DNA of 64,000 nt, taken from Aegilops tauschii subsp. strangulata (taxonomy: Eukaryota; Streptophyta; Magnoliopsida; Poales; Poaceae). The DNA is taken from contig NC_053036.3 of the NCBI RefSeq assembly GCF_002575655.3, positions 161,548,627 to 161,612,626 of the forward strand, given 5' to 3'. The notes beneath the pieces were generated by a model, which was not told the origin of the DNA, searched no databases, and saw nothing but the letters and a program-made list of their open reading frames with translations. Shown here in pieces: positions 12,309-24,189 of the stretch. The first letter of the stretch is position 1; every line of letters starts with the position of its first letter. Made by a program: the position numbers and the translations under genes.

Positions 12309-12974
12309 GTCTCCCACTTTCACTAGAGTCAATAATCTAGTTCACATCGCCATGTGATTTCACACCAATAGTTCACATCGTCATGTGATTAGTTCACATC
12401 TCCATGTGACTAATACCCAAAGGGTTTACTAGAGTCAATAATCTAGTTCACATCGCTATGTGATTAACACCCAAAGAGTGATCATGTTTTACTTGTGAGA
12501 GAAGTTTAGTCAACGGGTCTGCCACATTCAGAGCCGTATGTATTTTGCAAATTTTCTATGTCTACAATGCTCTGCACGGAGCTACTCTAGCTAATTGCTC
12601 CCAGTTTCAATATGTATCTAGATTGTGAATTAGAGTCATCCAGATCGGTATCAAAGCTTGCATCAATGTAACTCTTTACGACGAACTCTTTGTCACCTCC
12701 ATAACCAAGAAATATTTCCTTATTCCACTAAGGATAATTTTGACCGCTATTCAGTGATCCACTCCTGGATCACTATTCTACCCTCTTGCCAAACTCATTG
12801 TGAGGTACACAATAGGACTGGTACACAGCATAGCATCCTTTTCATTCTCTTTCTTTTTTCTGTCGTGGTCGGGTTTTGAGTCTTTACTCAACTTCACACC
12901 TTGCAACACAGGCAAGAACTCCTTCTTTGACTGTTCCATTTTGAACTACTTCAAAAACTTGTCAAGGTATGTAC
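12309..12974 (-). other. Angela internal region: RNase H end and 3' untranslated part
   Basis: Minus-strand counterpart of the plus Angela stretch at 8590-9174 (shared segments around ATTTTGCAAATTTTCTATG). It begins with the PPT. It holds several copies of a CACATCG/CACATGG-type short repeat at 12340-12480. No open frame is long enough to call; the RNase H is decayed. Confidence 0.7.
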
Positions 12975-13238
12975 TGTAACGCCCCGGACACACCCGCCGG
13001 TGGTCGTTACTCCTGGCGGGATCTAGACTGGCCTCACAGATCAATACTAGTCTTTTCTGCGCACTTTGTCCTCACTCGTGCACACCCGGGAGCAACTTCC
13101 CGGTCGGTCACCCATCCTGAAACTACTCCAAGCTGAGCACGCTTAACTTTGGAGTTCTTTCCGAATGGGCTCCCGGAAAAGAAGGAATTCCTTATTGATA
13201 TGAGTAGTCTATCATCCCTAATAAGCCAGGATATCACA
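12975..13238 (-). repeat. Cassandra 3' LTR
   Basis: 264 bp, same length as 13435-13698 and identical by eye. Minus strand contains AAGTTAAGCGTGCT and GGATGGGTGACC, the 5S rRNA A-box and C-box regions, at about 13106-13155. Confidence 0.9.
13106..13155 (-). ncRNA. 5S rRNA-like internal promoter segment in the Cassandra 3' LTR
   Basis: The minus strand reads AACTCCAAAGTTAAGCGTGC, then a GAGTAGT element, then GGATGGGTGACC. In 5S rRNA these are the A box, intermediate element and C box of the internal RNA polymerase III promoter. Sequence outside this stretch does not resemble 5S rRNA, so it is a captured 5S fragment, not a ribosomal gene. Confidence 0.8.
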
Positions 13239-13434
13239 TACACCCCTACTCAGAGGAACCGACGTCCTCGTCGGGCCACAGGAACGTTCCCTCTTGGCAC
13301 ATGCGTCTGTGCTTCCAGTCCGGCACGTGTGCCATGCCGTGTGCCACGACGGGTCACAAACGTCATGCACGACATGACCGCACACCTGTCCGCAAACATC
13401 CGTGTAACTGAGAGGGTCGGCTCTGATACCAACT
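13239..13434 (-). other. Cassandra internal domain (non-coding)
   Basis: 196 bp between the two LTRs, with PBS at 13420-13431 and purine tract next to 13239. No protein domain. Short open frames across it also run through the LTRs and carry no motif. Confidence 0.85.
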
Positions 13435-13698
13435 TGTAACGCCCCGGACACACCCGCCGGTGGTCGTTACTCCTGGCGGGATCTAGACTGGCCTCACAGA
13501 TCAATACTAGTCTTTTCTGCGCACTTTGTCCTCACTCGTGCACACCCGGGAGCAACTTCCCGGTCGGTCACCCATCCTGAAACTACTCCAAGCTGAGCAC
13601 GCTTAACTTTGGAGTTCTTTCCGAATGGGCTCCCGGAAAAGAAGGAATTCCTTATTGATATGAGTAGTCTATCATCCCTAATAAGCCAGGATATCACA
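13435..13698 (-). repeat. Cassandra 5' LTR
   Basis: 264 bp. It carries the same 5S-like segment as the other LTR, at about 13566-13615 (minus strand). Confidence 0.9.
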
Positions 13699-13957
13699 TG
13701 TACTCATTGAAAAAACTTATCAAGCATCTTGTTCTATCTATATGGATCTTGATGCTCAATATTCAAGCAACTTCACCGAGGTCTTTCTTTGAAAAACTCC
13801 TTTCAAACACTCCTTTATGCTTTCGAGAAAATTCTACATTATTTTCGATCAACAATATGTCATTCACATATACTTATCAGAAATGTTGTAGTGCTCCCAC
13901 TCACTTTCTTGTAAATACAGGCTTCACCACAAGTCTGTATAAAACCATATGCTTTGA

Positions 13958-14564
13958 TCACACTATCAAAGCGTATATTCTCCGAGAGGCTTGCACCAGT
14001 CCATAGATGGATCGCTGGAGCTTGCACACCTTGTTATCACCTTTAGGATTGACAAAACCTTCTTGTTGTATCATATACAACTCTTCCTTAAGAAATCCAT
14101 TAAGGAATGCAGTTTTGACATCCGTTTGCCAGATTTCATAAAATGTGGCAATTGCTAACATGATTCAGACAGACTTTAAGCATCGATACGAGTGAGAAAA
14201 TCTCATCGTAGTCAACATCTTGAACTTGTCAAAAACTCTTTTCGACAAGTTGAGCTTTGTAGATAGTAACACTACTATCAGCGTCCGTCTTCCTCTTGAA
14301 GATCCATTTATGCAAGTCCACCAAAGTCCACACTTTGTTCTCATACATGGATTCTATCTCAGATTTCATGGCCTCAGGCCATTTTGCGGAATCTGGGCTC
14401 ATCATCGCTTCCTCATAGTTCGTACTTTCGTCATCGTCAAGTAACATGACCTCCAGAATAGGATTACCGTACCACTCTGGTGTGGATCTTACTCCGGTTG
14501 ACCTACGAGGTTCGGTAGTAACTTGATCAGAAGTTTTCATGATCATCATCATTAGCTTCCTCAC
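13958..14564 (-). pseudogene. Angela reverse transcriptase remnant (minus copy)
   Basis: Two frames. 14229-14564 carries the RT N-terminal part (WPEAMKSEIESMYENKVWTL, then WIFKRKTDADSSVT). 13958-14161 carries TDVKTAFLNGFLKEELYMIQ and KLQRSIYGLVQAS. An internal deletion in the first frame joins the sequence after VDL directly to KWIFKRK (the plus copy still has about a dozen codons there). Stops between the pieces make it inactive. 13704-13957 upstream of it (element 3' side) is further decayed RT. Confidence 0.88.
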
Positions 14565-14829
14565 TAATTGGTGTAGGAATCACTGGAACTGATTTATGTG
14601 ATGAACTACTTTCCAATAAGGGAGCAGGTACAATTACCTCATCAAGTTCTACTTTCCTTCCACTCACTTCTTTCGAGAGAAACTCCTTCTCTAGAAAGGA
14701 TCTACTCTTAGCAACAAAGATCTTGCCTTCGGATCTGTGATAGAAGATGTACCCAACAGTTTCTTTTTGGGTATCCTATGAAGACGCACTTCTCCGATTT
14801 GGGTTTGAGCTTACCAGGTTGAAACTTTT

Positions 14830-15742
14830 TCACATAAGCATCACAACCCCAAACTTTAAGAAACGACAACTTAGGTTTCTTGCTAAACCACAGTTCATAC
14901 CGTGTCGTCTCAACGGATTTTTAGACGGTGCCCTATTTAACGTGAATGCAGCTGTCTCTAATGCATAACCCCAAAACGATAGTAGTAATTCGGTAAGAGA
15001 CATCATAGATTGCACCATATCTAATAAAGTACGGTTATGACGTTCGGACACACCATTACGTTGTGGTGTTCCAGGTAGCGTGAGTTGCGAAACTATTCCA
15101 CATTGTTTCAAATGAAGACCAAACTCGTAACTCAAATATTCGTCTCCATGATCAGATCGTAGAAACTTTATTTTCTTGTTACGATGATTTTCCACTTCAC
15201 TCTGAAATTCTTTGAACTTTTCAAAATGTTTCAGACTTATGTTTCATCAAGTAGATATACCCATATCTGCTCAAATCATCTGTGAAGGTCAGAAAATAAT
15301 GATGCCCGCCGCGAGCCTTAACACTCATCGGATCGCATACATCAGTATGTATTATTTCAAATAAGTCAGTTGCTCGCTCCATTGTTCCGGAGAATGGAGT
15401 CTTAGTCATCTTGCCCATGAGGCATGGTTCGCAAGCATCAAGTGATTCCAAAAGCCCATCAGCATGGAGTTTCTTCATGCGCTTTACACCAATATGACCT
15501 AAACGGCAGTGCCACAAATATGTTGCACTATCATTATCAACTTTGCATCTTTTGGCATCAATATTATGAATATGTGTATTACTACGATCGAGATTCAATA
15601 AACCATTCACCTTGGGTGTATGGCCACAAAAGGTTTTATTCATGTAAACAGAATAACAATTATTCTTTGACTTAAATGAATAACTGTATTGCAATAAACA
15701 TGATCCAATCATATTATGCTCAACACAAACACCAAATAACAT
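14830..15742 (-). pseudogene. Angela integrase remnant (minus copy)
   Basis: 15221-15742 has the HHCC zinc-binding segment (HCRLGHIGVKRM...CEPCLMGKM) and the start of the integrase core (DVCDPMS...FTDDLSRYGYIY). 14830-15195 continues with FLRSDHGDEYLS and GTPQRNGVSERHNRTLLDM, which include the second catalytic Asp and the Glu. The two lie in different frames with a break at 15196-15220. 14565-14829 is the integrase-RT linker, without a usable frame. Confidence 0.88.
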
Positions 15743-15759
15743 TTATTTTAGGTTCAACA

Positions 15760-16513
15760 CTAATCCCGAAGGTAAAGGGAGTGTGCGACGGTGATCTTAT
15801 CAACCTTGGAATCACTTCCAACACACATCGTCACCTTGCCCTCAACTAGCCTTCGTTCATTTTGTAACTCCTGTTTTGAGTTACTAATCATAGCAACTAA
15901 ACTAGTATCAAATACCCAGGGGCTACTATGAACACTAGTAAAGTACACATCAATAACATGTATGTCACATATACTTTTGTTCACTTTGCCATCCTTCTTA
16001 TCCGCCAAGTATTTAGGGCAGTTCCGCTTCCAGTGACCATTTCCTTCGCAGTAGAAGCACTCAGTTTCAGGCTTGGGTCTAGCTTTGGGCTTCATCATGG
16101 GAATGGAAACTTGCTTGCCATTCTTCTTTAAGTTCCCTTTCTTTCCATTGCCATTTTACTTGAAACTACATCGCGAAGAGCTCGGGAATCGTTTTTGTCA
16201 TCCCTTGCATATTATAGTTCATCACGAAGTTCCAGTAACTTGGTGATAGTGACTAGAGAACTCTATCAACCACTATCTTATCTGGAAGATTAACTCCCAC
16301 TTGATTCAAGTGATTGTAGTACTCAGACATTCTGAGCACATGCTCACTGGTTGAGCTATTCTCCTCCATCTTGTAGGCAAAGTACTTGTCAGAGGTCTCA
16401 TACCTCTTTACTCGGGCATGAGTCTGAAATACCAATTTCAGCTCTTGGAACATCTTATATGCTCCGTGGCGTTCAAAACGTTCTTGAAGTCCCGGTTCTA
16501 AGCCGTAAAGCAT
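15760..16513 (-). pseudogene. Angela gag/protease-side remnant (minus copy)
   Basis: 16253-16513 is copia gag (LEPGLQERFERHGAYKMFQE, then SEHVLRMSEYYNHL). 15760-16098 has the CCHC zinc knuckle CFYCEGNGHWKRNC and runs into a decayed protease region (the segment VFDTSLVAM sits where the active-site DTG/DSG would be expected). Stops and a frame change between 16099 and 16252 break it. Confidence 0.82.
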
Positions 16514-18003
16514 GGCGCACTAAACTATCAAGTAGTTATCATACCAAGCTTTCCAAATGTTCATAACGTCTATATCTGCTCCTGCAAATAGGTCCGTCAC
16601 CTAGCGGTGCATCAAGGACATAATTCTTCTGTGCAGCAATGAGGATAATCCTCAGATCATGGACCTAGTCCTCATCATTGCTACTATCATCTTTCAACGT
16701 AGTTTTTCTCTAGGAACATATCAAAAATAAATGGGGAGCTACATTGCGAGCTATTGATCTACAACATAGTTATGCAAATACTATCAGGACTAAGTTCATG
16801 ATAAATTAAAGTTCAATTAATCATATTACTTAAGAACTCCCACTTAGATAGACATCCCTCTAGTCATCTAAATGATCACGTGATCCATATCAACTAAACC
16901 ATGTCCGATCATCACGTGAGATGGAGTAGTTTTGAATGGTGAACATCACTATGTTGATCATATCTACTATATGATTCAGGCTCGACCTTTCGGTCTCAGT
17001 GTTCTGAGGCCATATCTGCATATGCTAGGCTCGTCAAGTTTAACCTGAGTATTCTGCATGTGCAAAACTGGCTTGCATCCGTTGTATGTGAACGTAGAGC
17101 TTATCACACCCGATCATCACATGGTGTCTCAGCACGAAGAACTGTCGCAACGGTCCATACTCAGGGAGAACACTTATACCTTGAAATTTTAGTAAGGGAT
17201 CATCTCATAATGCTACCGTCGTACTAAGCAAAATAAGATGCATAAAAGATAAACATCACATGCAATCAAAATATGTGACATGATGTGGCCATCATCATCT
17301 TGTGCCTTTGATCTCCATCTCCACAGTACCGTCATGATCTCTATCGTCACCGGCATGACACCATGATCTCCATCATCTTGATCTTTATCAACGTGTCGTC
17401 ACATGGTCGTCTCGCCAACTATTGCTTTTGCAACTATTGCTATCACGCAGCGATAAAGTAAAGCAATTATATGGCGCTTGCATCTTATGCAATAAAGAGA
17501 CAACCATAAGGCTCCCGCCAGTTGCCGACAACTTTAAAAAAACATGATCATCTCACACAACAATTTATATCTCATCGCGTCTTGACCATATCACATCACA
17601 ACATGCCCTGCAAAAACAAGTTAGACGTCCTCTACTTTGTTGTTGCAAGTTTTACGTGGCTGCTGCGGGCTTCGAGCAAGAACCGTTCTTACCTACGCAT
17701 TGAAACCACAACGATTTTTCATCAAGTGTGTTTTTTAACCTTCAACAAGGACCGGGCGTAGTCACACTCGATTCAACTAAAGTTGGTGAAACAGACACCC
17801 ACTAGCCACCTATGTGCGAAGCACGTCGGTAGAACCAGTCTCGCGTAAGCGTACGCGTAATGTCGGTCTGAGCCGCTTCATCCAACAATACCGCTGAGTC
17901 AAAGTATGACATGCTGGTAAACAATATGACTATTATCGCCCACAACTCTTTGTGTTCTACTCATGCATATAACATCTACGCATAGACCTGGCTCGGATGC
18001 CAC
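16514..18003 (-). other. Angela 5' leader and decayed gag start
   Basis: No frame above 80 codons with any domain. The region next to the LTR carries the PBS position at about 17992-18003: the minus strand reads TGGCATCCGAGC, two changes from the tRNA-Met PBS TGGTATCAGAGC. Repeated CATGATCTCCATCATC-like runs occur at 17290-17370. Nothing else seen. Confidence 0.65.
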
Positions 18004-19517
18004 TGTTGGGGAACGCAGTAATTTCAAAAAAAATCCTACGCACACGCAAGATCCATCTAGGTGATGCATAGCAACGAGCGAGGAGAGTGTGTCCACATAC
18101 CCTCGTAGACCGAAAGCGGAAGTGAGTAATGCGGGTTGATGTAGTCGAACGTCTTCGCGATCCAACCGATCCAAGTACCGAACGCACGGCACCTCCGCGA
18201 TCTGCACACGTTCAGCTCGGTGACGTCCCTCGTACTCTTGATCCAGCTGAGGCTGAGGGAGAGTTTCGTCAGCATGACGGCGTGATGATGGTGATGATGA
18301 AGTTCCCGACGCAGGGCTTCGCCTAAGCTCTACAACGATATGACCGAGGTGGAAATCTGTGGAGGGGGGCACCGCACACGGCTAAGACAACTGTCAACTT
18401 GTGTGTTCTAGGGTGCCCCCTGCCCCCGTATATAAAGGAGCAAGGGGGAGGCCATCCGGCCCTCATGGGGCATGTCCCAAGTAGGATTCCTACTAGGAAT
18501 CCTATTCCTAGTAGGTTTCCAACAGGGGAAGAGAGGGGAAGGAAGGAGAGGGAGAGAGGGAGGAGGAAAAAGGGGGCGTCGCCCCCCCCTTCCTTGTCCT
18601 ATTCGGACTCCAAGGGGGGGCCTGCCCTGGCTGCCCTCCTCTCTCTCCACTAAGGCCCATGGTGGCCCATTAATTCCCCCGGGGGGTTCCGGTAACCCCT
18701 CTGGCACTCCGATTTTACCCGAAACCACCCGGAACGCTTCCGGTGTCCGAATGACATGGTCCAATATATCAATCTTTATGTCTCGACCATTTCGAGACTC
18801 CTCGTCATGTCTGTGATCACATCCGGGACTCCGAACAACCTTCGGTACATGAAAACACATAAACTCATAATACCAATCACCATCAAACGTTAAGTGTGCG
18901 GACCCTACGGTTTCGAGAACTATGTAGACATGACCAGACTCACTTCCGGTCAATAACCAATAGCGGAACCTAGATGCCCATATTGGTTACACATATTCTA
19001 TGAAGATCTTTATCAGTCAAACCGCATAACAACATACGTTGCTCCCTTTGTCATCGGTATGTTACTTGCGCGAGATTTGATCGTCGGTATCTCAATACCT
19101 AGTTCAATCTCGTTACCGTCAAGTCTCTTTACTCGTTCCGTAATGCATTATCCTGTAACTAACTCATTAGTCACATTTCTTGCAAGGCTTATAGTGATGT
19201 GCATTACCGAGAGGGCCCAGAGATACCTCTCTCAATCGGAGTGACAACTCAACAAACACCATCGGAGACACCTGTAGAGCATCTTTATAATCACCCAGTT
19301 ACGTTGTGACATTTGATAGCACACTAGCTGTTCCTCCGGTATTCGGGAGTTGCATATTCTCATAGTCATTGGAACATGTATAAGTTATGAAGAAAGCAAT
19401 AGCAATAAACTAAACGATCATACTGCTAAGCTAACGGATGGGTCAAGTGAATCACATCATTCTCTAATGATGTGATCCCGTTCATCAAATGACAACTCAT
19501 GTCTATGGCTAGGAAAC
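18004..19517 (-). repeat. 5' LTR of the minus Angela, first part
   Basis: Starts TGTTGGGGAACGCAG (plus strand) beside the PBS and follows the 3' LTR at 10608-12308 closely until 19517, where the SIRE-like element begins. The rest is at 36748-36933. GAAAC is repeated at 19513-19517 and 36743-36747 as the TSD of that insertion. Confidence 0.93.
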
Positions 19518-21142
19518 TGTAGGATCGAAAGTATGTCTAGAGGGGGGTGATTAGACTACTTGACCAAATAAAAATCTAGCCTTTTCCCAATTTTAATTCT
19601 TGGCAGATTTTAGCAACTTAGCACAAGTCAAGCAATCAACCTACACATGAAATTCTAAGAGTATAGCAGCGGAATGTAAAACAATTGCATATGAAGGTAA
19701 AGGAAGGAGTTTGGAGGGAGCAAAAGAAATGTTGACACGGAGATTTTTTATCCGTGGTTCCGATAGGTGGTGTTATCGTACATCCACGTTGATGGAGACT
19801 TCAACCCACGAAGGGTAACGGTTGCACGGGTCCACGGAGGGCTCCACCCACGAAGGGTCCATGAAGAAGCAACCTTGTCTATCCCACCATGGCCGTCGCC
19901 CACGAAGGACTTGCCTCACTAGGGTAGATCTTCACGAAGTAGGCGATCTCCTTGCCCTTACAAACTCCTTGGTTCAACTCCACAATCTTGACGGAGGCTC
20001 CCAAGTGACAACTAACCAATCTAGGAGACACCACTCTCCAAGAGGTAATAGATGGTGTGTTGATGATGAACTCCTTGCTCTTGTGCTTCAAATGATAGTC
20101 TCCCCAACACTCACCTCTCTCTCATAGGATAGGATTTGGTGGAAAGATGATTTGAGTGGAAAGCAACTTGGGAAGGGTAGAGATCAAGATTTATGTGGTT
20201 GGAATGGAATATCTTGACCTCAACACAAGTGTAGGTGGTTCTCTCTCAGAAAATGTATGTTGGAAGTGTAGGCATGTTCTGATGGCTCTCTCCACGAATG
20301 AAGAGTGGGTGGAGGGGTATATATAGCCTCCACACAAAATCTAACCCTTACACACAATTTACCAAACTCGGTGGGACTGATTCAGAGAACTCGGTCAGAC
20401 CAATTTGGTTCATAATGTGACCGTTAGGGTTTTCAGTGGGACCGACATGTCAACTCGGTGGGACCGATTCCATTAGGGTTAGGGCATAACGTAATCTCGG
20501 TGAGACCGATTTTGGTAATAAGCTAACCAAAGAGTTGGTCAGGCAAACTCGGTGGGACCAATTCGCTCATCTCGGTTGGACCGAAACGTTACGAAAGGGA
20601 AACAGAGAGTTTGCATTGCAATCTCAGTGGGACCGATCGCTCATCTCGGTTTGACCGAAACGTTACGAAGGGAAACAGAGAGATTACAATCGCATCTCGG
20701 TGAGCCCGAAAAGACTAGGGTTTGTGGCAGTGGCTATGTCAAGAGAACTCGGTGGCGCCGGATAGATCAAATCGGTGGGGCCGAGTTTGACTTTTGGTTT
20801 GGGACATGTTTGGATATGAGAAAGTAGTTGAGGGCTTTGGAGCATATCACTAAGCATTTCAAGCAAGAAACTCATTAAGCAACACCTCACCCCCTCTTAA
20901 TAGTATTGGCTTTTCCTCTGGACTCAATGTGATCTTGGATCACTAAATATAAAATGTAGAGTCTTGTGCTTTGAGCTTGAGCCAATCCTTTTGTCCTTAG
21001 CATTTTGAGGGGTCCACTTTCTTAACCCATGCCATGCCAGTCACTGAGCTTTCCTGAAATATTTATCTTGAAATAGCATTAGCTCAATGAGCTATATGTT
21101 GTTAGGAATTACCAAAACCACCCAGGGATAGTTGCACTTTCA
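19518..21142 (-). repeat. 3' LTR of the SIRE-like element
   Basis: 1625 bp, TGTAGGATCGAAAG...GCACTTTCA on the plus strand. Contains an array of TCGGT-N3-ACCGA motifs (20360-20780), of which about four are intact and the others changed by point mutations. It lacks two segments (23 and 21 bp) present in the partner LTR. A TATATATA box lies at about 20317-20325. Confidence 0.93.
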
Positions 21143-21160
21143 ATCTCCCCCTTTTTGGTA
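21143..21160 (-). other. Polypurine tract of the SIRE-like element
   Basis: On the minus strand, CCAAAAAGGGGGAGATTG abuts the 3' LTR. This is a canonical PPT and fixes the element's orientation. Confidence 0.85.
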
Positions 21161-21333
21161 ATTGATGACAACATATAGATCAAAGCTTCGACAAATGATC
21201 ATAAGAATGAAAAACATCGTCGCTTTGAGAAGTATGTGATAAGCAAGAGCTCCCCCTAAATTTGTGCATTATTTAAAATTTTCTTTTGAATGCAAATGCA
21301 CAATCGATTAGGATCATGGGTTACTCTTCCATG

Positions 21334-23438
21334 TCACATACATCTTGGTGGAGCACTCAAAATGATATAACTTAAAACCATGCACTCATCACCAAGCAAG
21401 TGAATGAGCAAGTGAATGCACTCATCCGTTGATGTAGTTGGAGCTAGTGGAGTGGCTGCTGGAGGTGGCACTGGAGCTGTAGCTACTGGTGCTGATGTTG
21501 TAGCTCTAGTATCTGTGACTGGCACTGCAGCAGACCTCTGGCTTTGGGGCACTCTAGCAAAAACATCTATAGTAGACTTGCCCTTCTTCTCCTCTGCTTC
21601 CTCCTGAAGCTGCTCAACTGATGTTTGAATCTCGGTTACCTTCAGATCAAGATCATAAAATTTGGTTTCGATGATCCTCTCCAAGATCTCCTGGTTTTGA
21701 GTCAGGGTGGCCAAGCCCTTCTCAATCCTCAGTGTCGACTGGATCAGATATGCAAGTTGATCTTGCTTGCTCTTCAAGAAAACTTGAGATGCCTCTTCAA
21801 CGCTTGGCATCTTGGTAGCTTTCTTATCCTTTGCTTTGGCTCTCTTCTCCTATGCTTGAACAGATGTGGGGTCTTCCTCATTCATCACGACAGTGTTGTC
21901 TTCAAAATCAGGATGCAAAGGAAGGTGCTCCTTGTCCAACAGATATGTTCCTGTGCCCATCTTGGAGTTGATGAGCTCCTGAATGTGTGGAGCATACCCA
22001 CAACTTCTCTTCTAATCAGCAGTTGTCCTCTTGATTGTTTCTACAATCAAACTCATAACCTTGAACTTCTGAGGCACATCAAACAAGTGTAGCAAATTGA
22101 TAGCATGTCCTCTGATCATCTTGTGATCTCCAGACTTGGGTAGCAATGTGTGCCTAAGGATCCAGTTGATTGTGGGCAAACCAGACAACAAGAAGTGTAC
22201 AGATCCAAGCTTGTGAGTCTCCAAAGCTTTATCTGGGATCTCTCTATACATGTGTGCCATAGTGTTGTGGTCTTTCTTCTTGGTGGCATACACATCCAAG
22301 TCATCTTCATGTTCTTTAGGGGCATTGATCAGCTTGGCCCATTCTTCAACTGTGGATTGGTACCTAGTACCTTCTGACCTCCAAACTATCCTCCCATCTG
22401 GGTAAAAGTGAGCAGTGGAGTAAAACTGCATGATCAGCTCATCATTCCATTTTGTGAGCTTCTGAGCCACAAATTTATCAACTTCACATGATTTGAAGCT
22501 GTCATAAACTCCTGGAAAGTGATCTTCATTCTCTTTGATGAATTCCCAGTCAACCCATCTCATGTCACATACAATGGGCTTCTTGTCAAGCAAAATAGTT
22601 TCATAAAAATCTTGCTGTTCCTTTGTGTGGAACCTGTAATCCACAGCAGTTCTCCTCCTGACAGCATATGGATTAGACTATCTCCATGGTCTCAGTCCTA
22701 CATCCTTTCTGATGTGCATGTCTTCAGCCACTGGATGAGCATCATTGTGGTCTGGAATCTTGGGCTTCAACTTTCTCAAAACAAGTGAATCATCTTCTTC
22801 TTCTTCAGCTTCAGACACTGGGGCCTTGTTCTTTTCCTCAGCAGGTATACTTCTGGTGTTTCTCTTGGGCTTTGGGGCTTCTGAGTTTGAGATTTGGCAG
22901 CAGACTTGTGCTTAGATGGAGCAGCCCCTGACCTGATTGCATCTCACATAAGCTTCTGAGCTTTGGGTGCTGGTGCAGCATCCTCTTCCTCTTCCCCTTC
23001 AGAATCTCTCATCATTGAGGGCTTGCCAAGAACTCTGGCAGTAGTGGTTCTTGCCCTCTTCTTCTTCTTGTCCTCACGAGCTGCTTCTTCTTCAGATTCA
23101 ATGGTGAACTTCATAGTTTCACCTGTGGCAACTTTCCTTGGCTTTGACATTGGCACTCTTCTTGCTGGAGCCTTTGTTTTCATTACAGGCTTACTTGCAG
23201 CAGTTGTGCCATATTCCTTTTTCAGCACCTTTTTGCTTGAAGTGGCCTCATCCTCAACAGCCACATAATCCTCATCCTCAGAATCTGAGGTTCTCTTCTA
23301 CCTGGTCCTGGTTGCTGCCTTTGGCAAGTTGCTTGGAGTGCTCCTGCTTCCATCATCATAGTTGCTGGAGGGACTAGTGCCTTCACTCATTTGAACATGT
23401 TCCTCTGACCTATTCTGGCTGTTACTTTGATCAGACAT
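21334..23438 (-). pseudogene. Extra ORF in the env position of the SIRE-like element, broken
   Basis: A long damaged frame from an ATG at 23438. The N-terminal third is Ser/Lys/Ala/Glu-rich and probably disordered. An in-frame TAG lies at 23298-23300 and a TGA at 22944-22946, then a frameshift. The middle piece (22012-22644, 210 codons) is a globular, Trp/Tyr-rich domain resembling the 'putative plant transposon protein' domain seen in many plant proteins (Pfam PF20167, from memory). The last piece (21334-21810) is a heptad-like coiled coil followed by Ala/Pro/Thr-rich sequence. No clear signal peptide or transmembrane segment, so calling it an envelope would be unsafe. Confidence 0.7.
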
Positions 23439-24189
23439 CTTGCAGGGAAACTATCAGCAGACCCTGTGAATAGGTTGTAAATGAGGTAGAGTAGATGAGC
23501 ATCACAAAGTGCAGAGGTTTTTGCAAAACAAATGACTTAAAAACTTAGTTTTAGTTCTTCACAGAAGGCATTTCGGATCTACCGATTTGTAAACTCGGTG
23601 ATACCGAAGCAGCTTTTGGAACCTAAACTACTGAACCCAGTCAGACCGAGTCACAGTTCGGTGGCACCGATACTGCTAGGGTTTCACAGAGAATCGAACT
23701 CGGTCACACCAATTTGCCATTTTTGGTCAGACCGAAAACGCATGTGCAATGGCCTAAGCTAAATCGGTGAGACCGATTTCTACAACTCGGTCGGTCTGAG
23801 ATGAGTTCGGCGGAGACCTAACCCTAAATTTTCAAATCAAATCTAATCTACGGGATGCTTTCGCTGGACAGGATCATTTCATATGTGGCAAGAATCATGG
23901 CAAAGCAATGTGCTACGAATCGGAGTTAAGGAATAGCACAAAGATCAAGTTCATACCCTGCTTCGGCGGTGAACTTGCTACGGCGGCAACGGCGGGGCAG
24001 ATTGCCGTTGACGGCGGCAGAGACCAGCGGCGGGAGCTCGCTGGCGGCGAGAGGACGATCCGGAGACCCGAGGAGGCAGAGCAGGTCACGCGCGGGTGAA
24101 AGGTTTTGGAAAAATTTCCAAAATTTGACCCGTCAGTATATATAACCTGACCCTGTCGGTGTGACCGAGTGGAACAACTCGGTGGCACC
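23439..24189 (-). repeat. Spacer of the SIRE-like element with TCGGT-N3-ACCGA motifs
   Basis: 23570-23815 and 24150-24189 carry the 13-bp inverted-repeat motif also present in this element's LTRs, for example at 23596-23612 and 23758-23778. It is cut at 24189 by the WHAM-like insertion, which splits one motif copy. 23940-24100 is a short GC-rich patch; open frames there carry no domain. Confidence 0.75.

Larger units (their letters stand above)
12975..13698 (-). mobile_element. Cassandra-type TRIM with 5S-rRNA-like LTRs
   Basis: 724-bp element with two 264-bp direct terminal repeats (12975-13238 and 13435-13698) that I read as identical, TGTAAC...TCACA ends, and a perfect 5-bp TSD TGTAC (12970-12974 and 13699-13703). 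A minus-strand PBS for initiator tRNA-Met (TGGTATCAGAGC, complement at 13420-13431) lies 3 bp from one LTR and a purine-rich tract (GAGTAGGGGTG, minus) beside the other. No coding capacity. The LTRs contain a 5S rRNA-like segment, the defining feature of Cassandra elements (established for that family). It interrupts the decayed pol of the minus Angela. Confidence 0.92.

Noticed and set aside
13106..13155. Genuine 5S rRNA gene
   Set aside because: Only the internal promoter part resembles 5S rRNA, the flanks do not, and it lies in a retrotransposon LTR.
12975..13698. Simple tandem duplication of 264 bp
   Set aside because: TG...CA ends, PBS, purine tract and a 5-bp TSD show these are the LTRs of a Cassandra element.
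19822..20127. 101-codon frame repeated at 35380-35685
   Set aside because: Lies in both LTRs of the SIRE-like element; no domain and no start or promoter context of its own.
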